Positions 1 through 10,770 of a stretch of DNA of 64,000 bases are shown here, in pieces. Position 1 is the first letter of the stretch. Each line of letters opens with the position of its first letter. This stretch comes from Osmia lignaria lignaria (taxonomy: Eukaryota; Arthropoda; Insecta; Hymenoptera; Megachilidae), in contig NW_027478162.1 in NCBI RefSeq assembly GCF_051020975.1, positions 21,948,001-22,012,000 of the forward strand. The letters run 5' to 3'. Both the position numbers and the translations under genes were made by a program. The notes below the pieces were generated by a model, which was not told where the DNA came from, did no database searches, and saw only the letters and a program-made list of their open reading frames with translations.

Positions 1-144
1 TTGGAACTTTTAAATATCTCGATATATCTCGAAAACTACGCTTCTGATCAAAAAATATCATAGAACATAAAAATTAGGAAACTTAATTCTCTACAAAAAA
101 GGTCTCTTAACATTTTGCGATAGCTCTCTTCGTTTCCGAGATAT
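1..144 (+). repeat. Partial monomer at left edge
   Basis: This stretch matches the last 144 bp of a monomer, from the GGAACTTTTAAATATC region to the CCGAGATA just before the next TTGCAGAT. The array therefore continues to the left beyond the window. Confidence 0.95.
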
Positions 145-2720
145 TTGCAGATTTATCTGAAGGGAAGGGGCCTGACGGACATATTTCGAGATATTTCTTC
201 TTCTTGATGTTCTTCTTCTGCACAGCTAAGCTGGAAGTGGCATTTGCAGCTCGCAATAGTGCAGAGTTATCTCAAAGAAAGGGGCCACGGTGTTTCTGTA
301 TCTCTATTATGTTGGTGCGGCTTCGGAACTTTTAAATATCTCGATATATCTCGAAAACTACGCTTCTGATCAAAAAATATCATAGAACATAAATTGTAGG
401 AAACATAATTCTCTACAAAAAAGGTCTCTTAACATTTTGCCATAGCTCGCTTCGTTTCCGAGATATTTGCAGATATATCTCAAGGGAAGGGGCCTGACGG
501 ACATATTTCGAGATATGTCTTCTTCTTGTTGTTCTTCTTCTGCACAGCTAAGCTGGAAGTGGCATTTACAGCTCGCAATAGTGCAGAGTTATCTCAAAGA
601 AAGGGGCCACGGTGTTTCTGTATCTCTATTATGTTGGTGCGGCTTCGGAACTTTTAAATATCTTGATATATCTCGAGAACTACACATCAGATCAAAAAAT
701 ATCATAGAACATAAAAAGTAGGAAACTTAATTCTCTACAAAAAAGGTCTGTTAACATTTTGCCATAGCTCTCTTCGTTTCCGAGATATTTGCAGATTTAT
801 CTCAAGGGAAGGGGCCTGACGGACATATTTCGAGATATTTCTTCTTCTTGATGTTCTTCTTCTGCACAGCTAAGCTGGAAGTGGCATTTGCAGCTCGCAA
901 TAGTGCAGAGTTATCTCAAAGAAAGGGGCCACGGTGTTTCTGTATCTCTATTATGTTGGTGCGGCTTCGGAACTTTTAAATATCTTGATATATCTCGAGA
1001 ACTACGCATCTGATCAAAAAATATCATAGAACATAAAACGTAGGAAACTTAATTCTCTACAAAAAAGGTCTCTCAACATTTTGCCATAGCTCGCTTCGTT
1101 TCCGAGATATTTGCAGATTTATCTCAAGGGAAGGGGCCTGACGGACATATTTCGAGATATTTCTTCTTCTTGTTGTTCTTCTTCTGCACAGCTAAGCTGG
1201 AAGTGGCATTTGCGGCTCGCAATAGTGCAGAGTTATCTCAAAGAAAGGGGCCACGGTGTTTCTGTATCTCTATTATGTTGGTGCGGCTTCGGAAGTTTTA
1301 AATATCTTGATATATCTCGAGAACTACGCATCAGATCAAAAAATATCATAGAACATAAAAAGTAGGAAACTTAATTCTCTACAAAAAAGGTCTCTTAACA
1401 TTTTGCCATAGCTCTCTTCGTTTCCGAGATATTTGCAGATTTATCTCAAGGGAAGGGGCCTGACGGACATATTTCGAGATATTTCTTCTTCTTGATGTTC
1501 TTCTTCTGCACAGCTAAGCTGGAAGTGGCATTTGCAGCTCGCAATAGTGCAGAGTTATCTCAAAGAAAGGGGCCACGGTGTTTCTGTATCTCTATTATGT
1601 TGGTGCGGCTTCGGAACTTTTAAATATCTTGATATATCTCGAGAACTACGCATCTGATCAAAAAATATCATAGAACATAAAAAGTAGGAAACTTAATTCT
1701 CTACAAAAAAGGTCTCTTAACAATTGGCCATAGCTCGCTTCGTTTCCGAGATATTTGCAGATTTATCTCAAGGGAAGGGGCCTGACGGACATATTTCGAG
1801 ATATTTCTTCTTCTTGTTGTTCTTCTTCTGCACAGCTAAGCTGGAAGTGGCATTTGCGGCTCGCACTAGTGCAGAGTTATCTCACAGAATGAGGCCACGG
1901 TGTTTCTGTATCTCTATTATGTTGGTGCGGCTTTGGAACTTTTAAATATCTCGATATATCTCGAAAACTACGCTTCTGATCAAAAAATATCATAGAACAT
2001 AAATTGTAGGAAACATAATTCTCTACAAAAAAGGTCGCTTAACATTTTGCCATAGCTCGCTTCGTTTCCGAGATATTTGCAGATATATCTCAAGGGAAGG
2101 GGCCTGACGGACATATTTCGAGATATTTCTTCTTCTTGTTGTTCTTCTCCTGCACAGCTATGCTGGAAGTGGCATTTGCGGCTCGCAATAGTGCAGAGTT
2201 ATCTCAAAGAAAGGGGCCACGGTGTTTCTGTATCTCTATTATGTTGGTGCGGCTTCGGAACTTTTAAATATCTTGATATATCTCGAGAACTACGCATCAG
2301 ATCAAAAAATATCATAGAACATAAAAAGTAGGAAACTTAATTCTCTACAAAAAAGGTCTCTTAACATTTTGCCATAGCTCTCTTCGTTTCCGAGATATTT
2401 GCAGATTTATCTCAAGGGAAGGGGCCTGACGGACATATTTCGAGATATTTCTTCTTCTTGATGTTCTTCTTCTGCACAGCTAAGCTGGAAGTGGCATTTG
2501 CAGCTCGCAATAGTGCAGAGTTATCTCAAAGAAAGGGGCCACGGTGTTTCTGTATCTCTATTATGTTGGTGCGGCTTCGGAACTTTTAAATATCTTGATA
2601 TATCTCGACAACTACGCATCTGACCAAAAAATACCATAGAACATAAAACGTAGGAAACTTAATTCTCTACAAAAAAGGTCTCTCAACATTTTGCCATAGC
2701 TCGCTTCGTTTCCGAGATAT
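145..2720 (+). repeat. Leading block of 8 mixed monomers
   Basis: Eight 322-bp monomers start at 145, 467, 789, 1111, 1433, 1755, 2077 and 2399. Those at 145, 789, 1433 and 2399 carry the TTGATGTTC variant of the pyrimidine tract and alternate with TTGTTGTTC types. The pair at 145 and 467 resembles the pair at 4331 and 4653, sharing the rare TTGCGATAGCTC word just upstream of 145 and 4331, with offset 4,186 bp or 13 monomers. The monomer at 145 has a private CTGAAGGGA change and the one at 1755 a private CACAGAATGAGG change. Confidence 0.85.
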
Positions 2721-2721
2721 T

Positions 2722-2748
2722 TGCAGATTTATCTCAAGGGAAGGGGCC
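2722..2748 (+). repeat. Internal 27-bp direct repeat, arm 1
   Basis: The arm begins TGCAGATTTATCTCAA and ends AAGGGGCC. It matches arm 2 (2836-2862) at 24 of 27 positions, 114 bp downstream. The same pair exists in nearly every monomer and suggests the 322-bp unit contains an older internal duplication. Confidence 0.85.
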
Positions 2749-2771
2749 TGACGGACATATTTCGAGATATT

Positions 2772-2795
2772 TCTTCTTCTTGTTGTTCTTCTTCT
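2772..2795 (+). repeat. 24-nt perfect mirror repeat (CTT/GTT pyrimidine tract)
   Basis: The tract reads the same forwards and backwards on one strand, with TCTTCTTCTTG at the left and its mirror GTTCTTCTTCT at the right. It is pyrimidine apart from two G residues. Mirror polypyrimidine tracts can form triplex (H-DNA), although the two G interruptions weaken this. The tract also looks like a splice-acceptor polypyrimidine run, being followed by TGCACAG. Variant monomers have TTGATGTTC, which breaks the mirror, or an extra GTT (for example 3365, 5297, 6585, 8839 and 10127). Confidence 0.8.
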
Positions 2796-2798
2796 GCA

Positions 2799-2809
2799 CA
2801 GCTAAGCTG
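2799..2809 (+). repeat. 11-bp palindrome CAGCTAAGCTG
   Basis: CAGCT and AGCTG are perfect reverse complements around a central A. The dyad is kept in most monomers but lost in a right-half subfamily that reads CAGCTAAACTG (for example monomers at 26870, 27836, 28480 and 31055), so it is not under absolute constraint. Confidence 0.75.
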
Positions 2810-2835
2810 GAAGTGGCATTTGCGGCTCGCACTAG

Positions 2836-2862
2836 TGCAGAGTTATCTCAAAGAAAGGGGCC
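2836..2862 (+). repeat. Internal 27-bp direct repeat, arm 2
   Basis: The arm begins TGCAGAGTTATCTCAA and ends AAGGGGCC, with three mismatches to arm 1 at 2722-2748. On the minus strand both arms contain AGATAA, which fits the WGATAR consensus of GATA-type zinc-finger proteins; binding is not shown. Two chimeric monomers elsewhere (43600 and 57437) switch subfamily inside this arm. Confidence 0.8.
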
Positions 2863-2909
2863 ACGGTGTTTCTGTATCTCTATTATGTTGGTGCGGCTTT
2901 GGAACTTTT

Positions 2910-2931
2910 AAATATCTCGATATATCTCGAA
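2910..2931 (+). repeat. Paired ATATCTCG motifs at 10-bp spacing
   Basis: ATATCTCG occurs at 2912-2919 and again at 2922-2929, exactly 10 bp apart. The reverse complement CGAGATAT occurs at 2713-2720 and 2763-2770, 50 bp apart. AAATATCTCG (2910-2919) is the exact complement of CGAGATATTT (2713-2722), and ATATCTCGAA (2922-2931) is the exact complement of TTCGAGATAT (2761-2770). The spacing near whole helical turns may place the motifs on one DNA face. In the other tail haplotype the first copy reads ATATCTTG and the second forms the palindrome TCTCGAGA. Confidence 0.75.
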
Positions 2932-5900
2932 AACTACGCTTCTCACCAAAAAATATCATAGAACATAAATTGTACGAAACATAATTCTCTACAAAAAAGG
3001 TCTCTTAACATTTTGCCATAGCTCGCTTCGTTTCCGAGATATTTGCAGATATATCTCAAGGGAAGGGGCCTGACGGACATATTTCGAGATATTTCTTCTT
3101 CTTGTTGTTCTTCTTCTGCACAGCTAAGCTGGAAGTGGCATTTACAGCTCGCAATAGTGCAGAGTTATCTCAAAGAAAGGGGCCACGGTGTTTCTGTATC
3201 TCTATTATGTTGGTGCGGCTTCGGAACTTTTAAATATCTTGATATATCTCGAGAACTACGCATCTGATCAAAAAATATCATAGAACATAAAAAGTAGGAA
3301 ACTTAATTCTCTACAAAAAAGGTCTCTCAACATTTTGCCATAGCTCGCTTCGTTTCCGAGATATTTGCAGATATATCTCAAGGGAAGGGGCCTGACGGAT
3401 ATATTTCGAGATATTTCTTCTTCTTGTTGTTGTTCTTCTGCACAGCTAAGCTGGAAGTGGCATTTGCGGCTCGCACTAGTGCAGAGTTATCTCAAAGAAA
3501 GGGGCCACGGTGTTTCTGTATCCCTATTATGTTGGTGCGGCTTCGGAACTTTTAAATATCTTGATATATCTCGAGAACTACGCATCTGATCAAAAAATAT
3601 CATAGAACATAAAAAGTAGGAAACTTAATTCTCTACAAAAAAGGTCTCTTAACAATTGGCCATAGCTCGCTTCGTTTCCGAGATATTTGCAGATTTATCT
3701 CAAGGGAAGGGGCCTGGCGGACATATTTCGAGATATTTCTTCTTCTTGTTGTTCTTGTTCTGCACAGCTAAGCTGGAAGTGGCATTTGCGGCTCGCACTA
3801 GTGCAGAGTTATCTCAAAGAAAGGGGCCACGGTGTTTCTGTATCCCTATTATGTTGGTGCGGCTTCGGAACTTTTAAATATCTCGATATATCTCGAAAAC
3901 TACGCTTCTGATCAAAAAATATCATAGAACATAAATTGTAGGAAACATAATTCTCTACAAAAAACGTCTCTCAACATTTTGCCATAGCTCGCTTCGTTTC
4001 CGAGATATTTGCAGATTTATCTCAAGGGAAGGGGCCTGACGGACATATTTCGAGATATTTCTTCTTCTTGTTGTTCTTCTTCTGCACAGCTAAGCTGGAA
4101 GTGGCATTTGCGGCTCGCACTAGTGCAGAGTTATCTCAACGAAAGGGGCCACGGTGTTTCTGTATCTCTATTATGTTGGTGCGGCTTCGGAACTTTTAAA
4201 TATCTCGATATATCTCGAAAACTACGCTTCTGATCAAAAAATATCATAGAACATAAAAAGTAGGAAACTTAATTCTCTACAAAAAAGGTCTCTTAACATT
4301 TTGCGATAGCTCTCTTCGTTTCCGAGATATTTGCAGATTTATCTCAAGGGAAGGGGCCTGACGGACATATTTCGAGATATTTCTTCTTCTTGATGTTCTT
4401 CTTCTGCACAGCTAAGCTGGAAGTGGCATTTGCAGCTCGCAATAGTGCAGAGTTATCTCAAAGAAAGGGGCCACGGTGTTTCTGTATCTCTATTATGTTG
4501 GTGCGGCTTCGGAACTTTTAAATATCTCGATATATCTCGAAAACTACGCTTCTGATCAAAAAATATCATAGAACATAAATTGTAGGAAACATAATTCTCT
4601 ACAAAAAAGGTCTCTTAACATTTTGCCATAGCTCGCTTTGTTTCCGAGATATTTGCAGATATATCTCAAGGGAAGGGGCCTGACGGACATATTTCGAGAT
4701 ATGTCTTCTTCTTGTTGTTCTTCTTCTGCACAGCTAAGCTGGAAGTGGCATTTACAGCTCGCAATAGTGCAGAGTTATCTCAAAGAAAGGGGCCACGGTG
4801 TTTCTGTATCTCTATTATGTTGGTGCGGCTTCGGAACTTTTAAATATCTTGATATATCTCGAGAACTACGCATCAGATCAAAAAATATCATAGAACATAA
4901 AAAGTAGGAAACTTAATTCTCTACAAAAAAGGTCTCTTAACATTTTGCCATAGCTCTCTTCGTTTCCGAGATATTTGCAGATTTATCTCAAGGGAAGGGG
5001 CCTGACGGACATATTTCGAGATATTTCTTCTTCTTGATGTTCTTCTTCTGCACAGCTAAGCTGGAAGTGGCATTTGCAGCTCGCAATAGTGCAGAGTTAT
5101 CTCAAAGAAAGGGGCCACGGTGTTTCTGTATCTCTATTATGTTGGTGCGGCTTCGGAACTTTTAAATATCTTGATATATCTCGAGAACTACGCATCTGAT
5201 CAAAAAATATCATAGAACATAAAAAGTAGGAAACTTAATTCTCTACAAAAAAGGTCTCTCAACATTTTGCCATAGCTCGCTTCGTTTCCGAGATATTTGC
5301 AGATATATCTCAAGGGAAGGGGCCTGACGGACATATTTCGAGATATTTCTTCTTCTTGTTGTTGTTCTTCTGCACAGCTAAGCTGGAAGTGGCATTTGCG
5401 GCTCGCACTAGTGCAGAGTTATCTCAAAGAAAGGGGCCACGGTGTTTCTGTATCCCTATTATGTTGGTGCGGCTTCGGAACTTTTAAATATCTTGATATA
5501 TCTCGAGAACTACGCATCTGATCAAAAAATATCATAGAACATAAAAAGTAGGAAACTTAATTCTCTACAAAAAAGGTCTCTTAACAATTGGCCATAGCTC
5601 GCTTCGTTTCCGAGATATTTGCAGATTTATCTCAAGGGAAGGGGCCTGGCGGACATATTTCGAGATATTTCTTCTTCTTGTTGTTCTTCTTCTGCACAGC
5701 TAAGCTGGAAGTGGCATTTGCGGCTCGCACTAGTGCAGAGTTATCTCAAAGAAAGGGGCCACGGTGTTTCTGTATCCCTATTATGTTGGTGCGGCTTCGG
5801 AACTTTTAAATATCTCGATATATCTCGAAAACTACGCTTCTGATCAAAAAATATCATAGAACATAAATTGTAGGAAACATAATTCTCTACAAAAAACGTC

Positions 5901-5940
5901 TCTCAACATTTTGCCATAGCTCGCTTCGTTTCCGAGATAT

Positions 5941-8900
5941 TTGCAGATTTATCTCAAGGGAAGGGGCCTGACGGACATATTTCGAGATATTTCTTCTTCT
6001 TGTTGTTCTTCTTCTGCACAGCTAAGCTGGAAGTGGCATTTGCGGCTCGCACTAGTGCAGAGTTATCTCAAAGAAAGGGGCCACGGTGTTTCTGTATCTC
6101 TATTATGTTGGTGCGGCTTTGGAACTTTTAAATATCTCGATATATCTCGAAAACTACGCTTCTCACCAAAAAATATCATAGAACATAAATTGTACGAAAC
6201 ATAATTCTCTACAAAAAAGGTCTCTTAACATTTTGCCATAGCTCGCTTCGTTTCCGAGATATTTGCAGATATATCTCAAGGGAAGGGGCCTGACGGACAT
6301 ATTTCGAGATATTTCTTCTTCTTGTTGTTCTTCTTCTGCACAGCTAAGCTGGAAGTGGCATTTACAGCTCGCAATAGTGCAGAGTTATCTCAAAGAAAGG
6401 GGCCACGGTGTTTCTGTATCTCTATTATGTTGGTGCGGCTTCGGAACTTTTAAATATCTTGATATATCTCGAGAACTACGCATCTGATCAAAAAATATCA
6501 TAGAACATAAAAAGTAGGAAACTTAATTCTCTACAAAAAAGGTCTCTCAACATTTTGCCATAGCTCGCTTAGTTTCCGAGATATTTGCAGATATATCTCA
6601 AGGGAAGGGGCCTGACGGACATATTTCGAGATATTTCTTCTTCTTGTTGTTGTTCTTCTGCACAGCTAAGCTGGAAGTGGCATTTGCGGCTCGCACTAGT
6701 GCAGAGTTATCTCAAAGAAAGGGGCCACGGTGTTTCTGTATCCCTATTATGTTGGTGCGGCTTCGGAACTTTTAAATATCTTGATATATCTCGAGAACTA
6801 CGCATCTGATCAAAAAATATCATAGAACATAAAAAGTAGGAAACTTAATTCTCTACAAAAAAGGTCTCTTAACAATTGGCCATAGCTCGCTTCGTTTCCG
6901 AGATATTTGCAGATTTATCTCAAGGGAAGGGGCCTGGCGGACATATTTCGAGATATTTCTTCTTCTTGTTGTTCTTCTTCTGCACAGCTAAGCTGGAAGT
7001 GGCATTTGCGGCTCGCACTAGTGCAGAGTTATCTCAAAGAAAGGGGCCACGGTGTTTCTGTATCCCTATTATGTTGGTGCGGCTTCGGAACTTTTAAATA
7101 TCTCGATATATCTCGAAAACTACGCTTCTGATCAAAAAATATCATAGAACATAAATTGTAGGAAACATAATTCTCTACAAAAAACGTCTCTCAACATTTT
7201 GCCATAGCTCGCTTCGTTTCCGAGATATTTGCAGATTTATCTCAAGGGAAGGGGCCTGACGGACATATTTCGAGATATTTCTTCTTCTTGTTGTTCTTCT
7301 TCTGCACAGCTAAGCTGGAAGTGGCATTTGCGGCTCGCACTAGTGCAGAGTTATCTCAACGAAAGGGGCCACGGTGTTTCTGTATCTCTATTATGTTGGT
7401 GCGGCTTCGGAACTTTTAAATATCTCGATATATCTCGAAAACTACGCTTCTGATCAAAAAATATCATAGAACATAAAAAGTAGGAAACTTAATTCTCTAC
7501 AAAAAAGGTCTCTTAACATTTTGCGATAGCTCTCTTCGTTTCCGAGATATTTGCAGATTTATCTCAAGGGAAGGGGCCTGACGGACATATTTCGAGATAT
7601 TTCTTCTTCTTGATGTTCTTCTTCTGCACAGCTAAGCTGGAAGTGGCATTTGCAGCTCGCAATAGTGCAGAGTTATCTCAAAGAAAGGGGCCACGGTGTT
7701 TCTGTATCTCTATTATGTTGGTGCGGCTTCGGAACTTTTAAATATCTCGATATATCTCGAAAACTACGCTTCTGATCAAAAAATATCATAGAACATAAAT
7801 TGTAGGAAACATAATTCTCTACAAAAAAGGTCTCTTAACATTTTGCCATAGCTCGCTTCGTTTCCGAGATATTTGCAGATATATCTCAAGGGAAGGGGCC
7901 TGACGGACATATTTCGAGATATGTCTTCTTCTTGTTGTTCTTCTTCTGCACAGCTAAGCTGGAAGTGGCATTTACAGCTCGCAATAGTGCAGAGTTATCT
8001 CAAAGAAAGGGGCCACGGTGTTTCTGTATCTCTATTATGTTGGTGCGGCTTCGGAACTTTTAAATATCTTGATATATCTCGAGAACTACGCATCAGATCA
8101 AAAAATATCATAGAACATAAAAAGTAGGAAACTTAATTCTCTACAAAAAAGGTCTCTTAACATTTTGCCATAGCTCTCTTCGTTTCCGAGATATTTGCAG
8201 ATTTATCTCAAGGGAAGGGGCCTGACGGACATATTTCGAGATATTTCTTCTTCTTGATGTTCTTCTTCTGCACAGCTAAGCTGGAAGTGGCATTTGCAGC
8301 TCGCAATAGTGCAGAGTTATCTCAAAGAAAGGGGCCACGGTGTTTCTGTATCTCTATTATGTTGGTGCGGCTTCGGAACTTTTAAATATCTTGATATATC
8401 TCGAGAACTACGCATCTAATCAAAAAATATCATAGAACATAAAACGTAGGAAACCTAATTCTCTACAAAAAAGGTCTCTCAACATTTTGCCATAGCTCGC
8501 TTCGTTTCCGAGATATTTGCAGATTTATCTCAAGGGACGGGGCCTGACGGACATATTTCGAGATATTTCTTCTTCTTGTTGTTCTTCTTCTGCACAGCTA
8601 AGCTGGAAGTGGCATTTACAGCTCGCAATAGTGCAGAGTTATCTCAAAGAAAGGGGCCACGGTGTTTCTGTATCTCTATTATGTTGGTGCGGCTTCGGAA
8701 CTTTTAAATATCTTGATATATCTCGAGAACTACGCATCTGATCAAAAAATATCATAGAACATAAAAAGTAGGAAACTTAATTCTCTACAAAAAAGGTCTC
8801 TCAACATTTTGCCATAGCTCGCTTCGTTTCCGAGATATTTGCAGATATATCTCAAGGGAAGGGGCCTGACGGACATATTTCGAGATATTTCTTCTTCTTG

Positions 8901-9482
8901 TTGTTGTTCTTCTGCACAGCTAAGCTGGAAGTGGCATTTGCGGCTCGCACTAGTGCAGAGTTATCTCAAAGAAAGGGGCCACGGTGTTTCTGTATCCCTA
9001 TTATGTTGGTGCGGCTTCGGAACTTTTAAATATCTTGATATATCTCGAGAACTACGCATCTGATCAAAAAATATCATAGAACATAAAAAGTAGGAAACTT
9101 AATTCTCTACAAAAAAGGTCTCTTAACAATTGGCCATAGCTCGCTTCGTTTCCGAGATATTTGCAGATTTATCTCAAGGGAAGGGGCCTGGCGGACATAT
9201 TTCGAGATATTTCTTCTTCTTGATGTTCTTCTTCTGCACAGCTAAGCTGGAAGTGGCATTTGCAGCTCGCAATAGTGCAGAGTTATCTCAAAGAAAGGGG
9301 CCACGGTGTTTCTGTATCTCTATTATGTTGGTGCGGCTTCGGAACGTTTAAATATCTTGATATATCTCGAGAACTACGCATCTGATCAAAAAATACCATA
9401 GAACATAAAACGTAGCAAACTTAATTCTCTACAAAAAAGGTCTCTCAACATTTTGCCATAGCTCGCTTCGTTTCCGAGATAT
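5941..9482 (+). repeat. HOR-A copy 2, 11 monomers (3,542 bp)
   Basis: The monomer order is that of HOR-A copy 1, with one extra TTTACAGC-type monomer at 8517 placed before the GTTGTTGTTC-type monomer at 8839. The last monomer (9161) is a chimera. The CAATTGG marker upstream of the GGCGGAC-type monomer occurs near 3655, 5587, 6875, 9129 and 10417, at spacings that confirm the 3,220- and 3,542-bp units. Confidence 0.85.
9161..9482 (+). repeat. Chimeric monomer (GGCGGAC type left, GATG type right)
   Basis: The left part carries the CAATTGGCC approach and the GGCGGAC change of the 5619/6907 subfamily. From TTGATGTTC onward it follows the GATG subfamily, with ATACCATAGAAC and an AAAACGTAG tail as in the 2399 monomer. 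The switch lies between the diagnostic bases at about 9191 and 9223. Confidence 0.75.
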
Positions 9483-10770
9483 TTGCAGATTTATCTCAAG
9501 GGAAGGGGCCTGACGGACATATTTCGAGATATTTCTTCTTCTTGTTGTTCTTCTTCTGCACAGCTAAGCTGGAAGTGGCATTTGCGGCTCGCACTAGTGC
9601 AGAGTTATCTCAAAGAAAGGGGCCACGGTGTTTCTGTATCTCTATTATGTTGGTGCGGCTTTGGAACTTTTAAATATCTCGATATATCTCGAAAACTACG
9701 CTTCTCACCAAAAAATATCATAGAACATAAATTGTACGAAACATAATTCTCTACAAAAAAGGTCTCTTAACATTTTGCCATAGCTCGCTTCGTTTCCGAG
9801 ATATTTGCAGATATATCTCAAGGGAAGGGGCCTGACGGACATATTTCGAGATATTTCTTCTTCTTGTTGTTCTTCTTCTGCACAGCTAAGCTGGAAGTGG
9901 CATTTACAGCTCGCAATAGTGCAGAGTTATCTCAAAGAAAGGGGCCACGGTGTTTCTGTATCTCTATTATGTTGGTGCGGCTTCGGAACTTTTAAATATC
10001 TTGATATATCTCGAGAACTACGCATCTGATCAAAAAATATCATAGAACATAAAAAGTAGGAAACTTAATTCTCTACAAAAAAGGTCTCTCAACATTTTGC
10101 CATAGCTCGCTTCGTTTCCGAGATATTTGCAGATATATCTCAAGGGAAGGGGCCTGACGGACATATTTCGAGATATTTCTTCTTCTTGTTGTTGTTCTTC
10201 TGCACAGCTAAGCTGGAAGTGGCATTTGCGGCTCGCACTAGTGCAGAGTTATCTCAAAGAAAGGGGCCACGGTGTTTCTGTATCCCTATTATGTTGGTGC
10301 GGCTTCGGAACTTTTAAATATCTTGATATATCTCGAGAACTACGCATCTGATCAAAAAATATCATAGAACATAAAAAGTAGGAAACTTAATTCTCTACAA
10401 AAAAGGTCTCTTAACAATTGGCCATAGCTCGCTTCGTTTCCGAGATATTTGCAGATTTATCTCAAGGGAAGGGGCCTGGCGGACATATTTCGAGATATTT
10501 CTTCTTCTTGTTGTTCTTCTTCTGCACAGCTAAGCTGGAAGTGGCATTTGCGGCTCGCACTAGTGCAGAGTTATCTCAAAGAAAGGGGCCACGGTGTTTC
10601 TGTATCCCTATTATGTTGGTGCGGCTTCGGAACTTTTAAATATCTCGATATATCTCGAAAACTACGCTTCTGATCAAAAAATATCATAGAACATAAATTG
10701 TAGGAAACATAATTCTCTACAAAAAACGTCTCTCAACATTTTGCCATAGCTCGCTTCGTTTCCGAGATAT
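9483..10770 (+). repeat. HOR-A copy 3, truncated (4 monomers)
   Basis: Monomers at 9483, 9805, 10127 and 10449 match the first four of HOR-A copies 1 and 2. The array then passes into a different 6-monomer duplication instead of completing the unit. Confidence 0.8.

Larger units (their letters stand above)
2721..3042 (+). repeat. Reference monomer used for internal landmarks
   Basis: A typical 322-bp copy. In order it contains: direct-repeat arm 1 (2722-2748), CGAGATAT (2763-2770), a CTT/GTT pyrimidine mirror tract (2772-2795), an 11-bp palindrome (2799-2809), direct-repeat arm 2 (2836-2862), two ATATCTCG words (2912-2919 and 2922-2929) and an A6 tract near 2993-2998. Its own subfamily is marked by TCTCACCAAA and TTGTACGAAAC near the 3' end. 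The same subfamily recurs at 5941, 9483, 15279, 17533, 20753 and 21075, and serves as the phase marker of the left-hand HORs. Confidence 0.9.
2721..5940 (+). repeat. HOR-A copy 1, 10 monomers (3,220 bp)
   Basis: Ten distinguishable monomers repeat in the same order one unit later. In order they are: the TCTCACC type (2721), the TTTACAGC type (3043), the GTTGTTGTTC type (3365), the AACAATTGGCC/GGCGGAC type (3687), the CTCAACGAAAGG type (4009), the GATG type (4331), the GATATGTC type (4653), GATG (4975), GTTGTTGTTC (5297) and CAATTGG (5619). The first eight monomers match 5941-8516 with very few differences. Examples of the differences are GACGGATATA near 3397 and GCTTTGTTTCC near 4638, both private to this copy. 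Confidence 0.85.

Noticed and set aside
2707..2723. CENP-B box-like word (CTTCGTTTCCGAGAT)
   Set aside because: It shares TTCGTT with the mammalian box but lacks the conserved central A and the CGGG half, so the match is not convincing.
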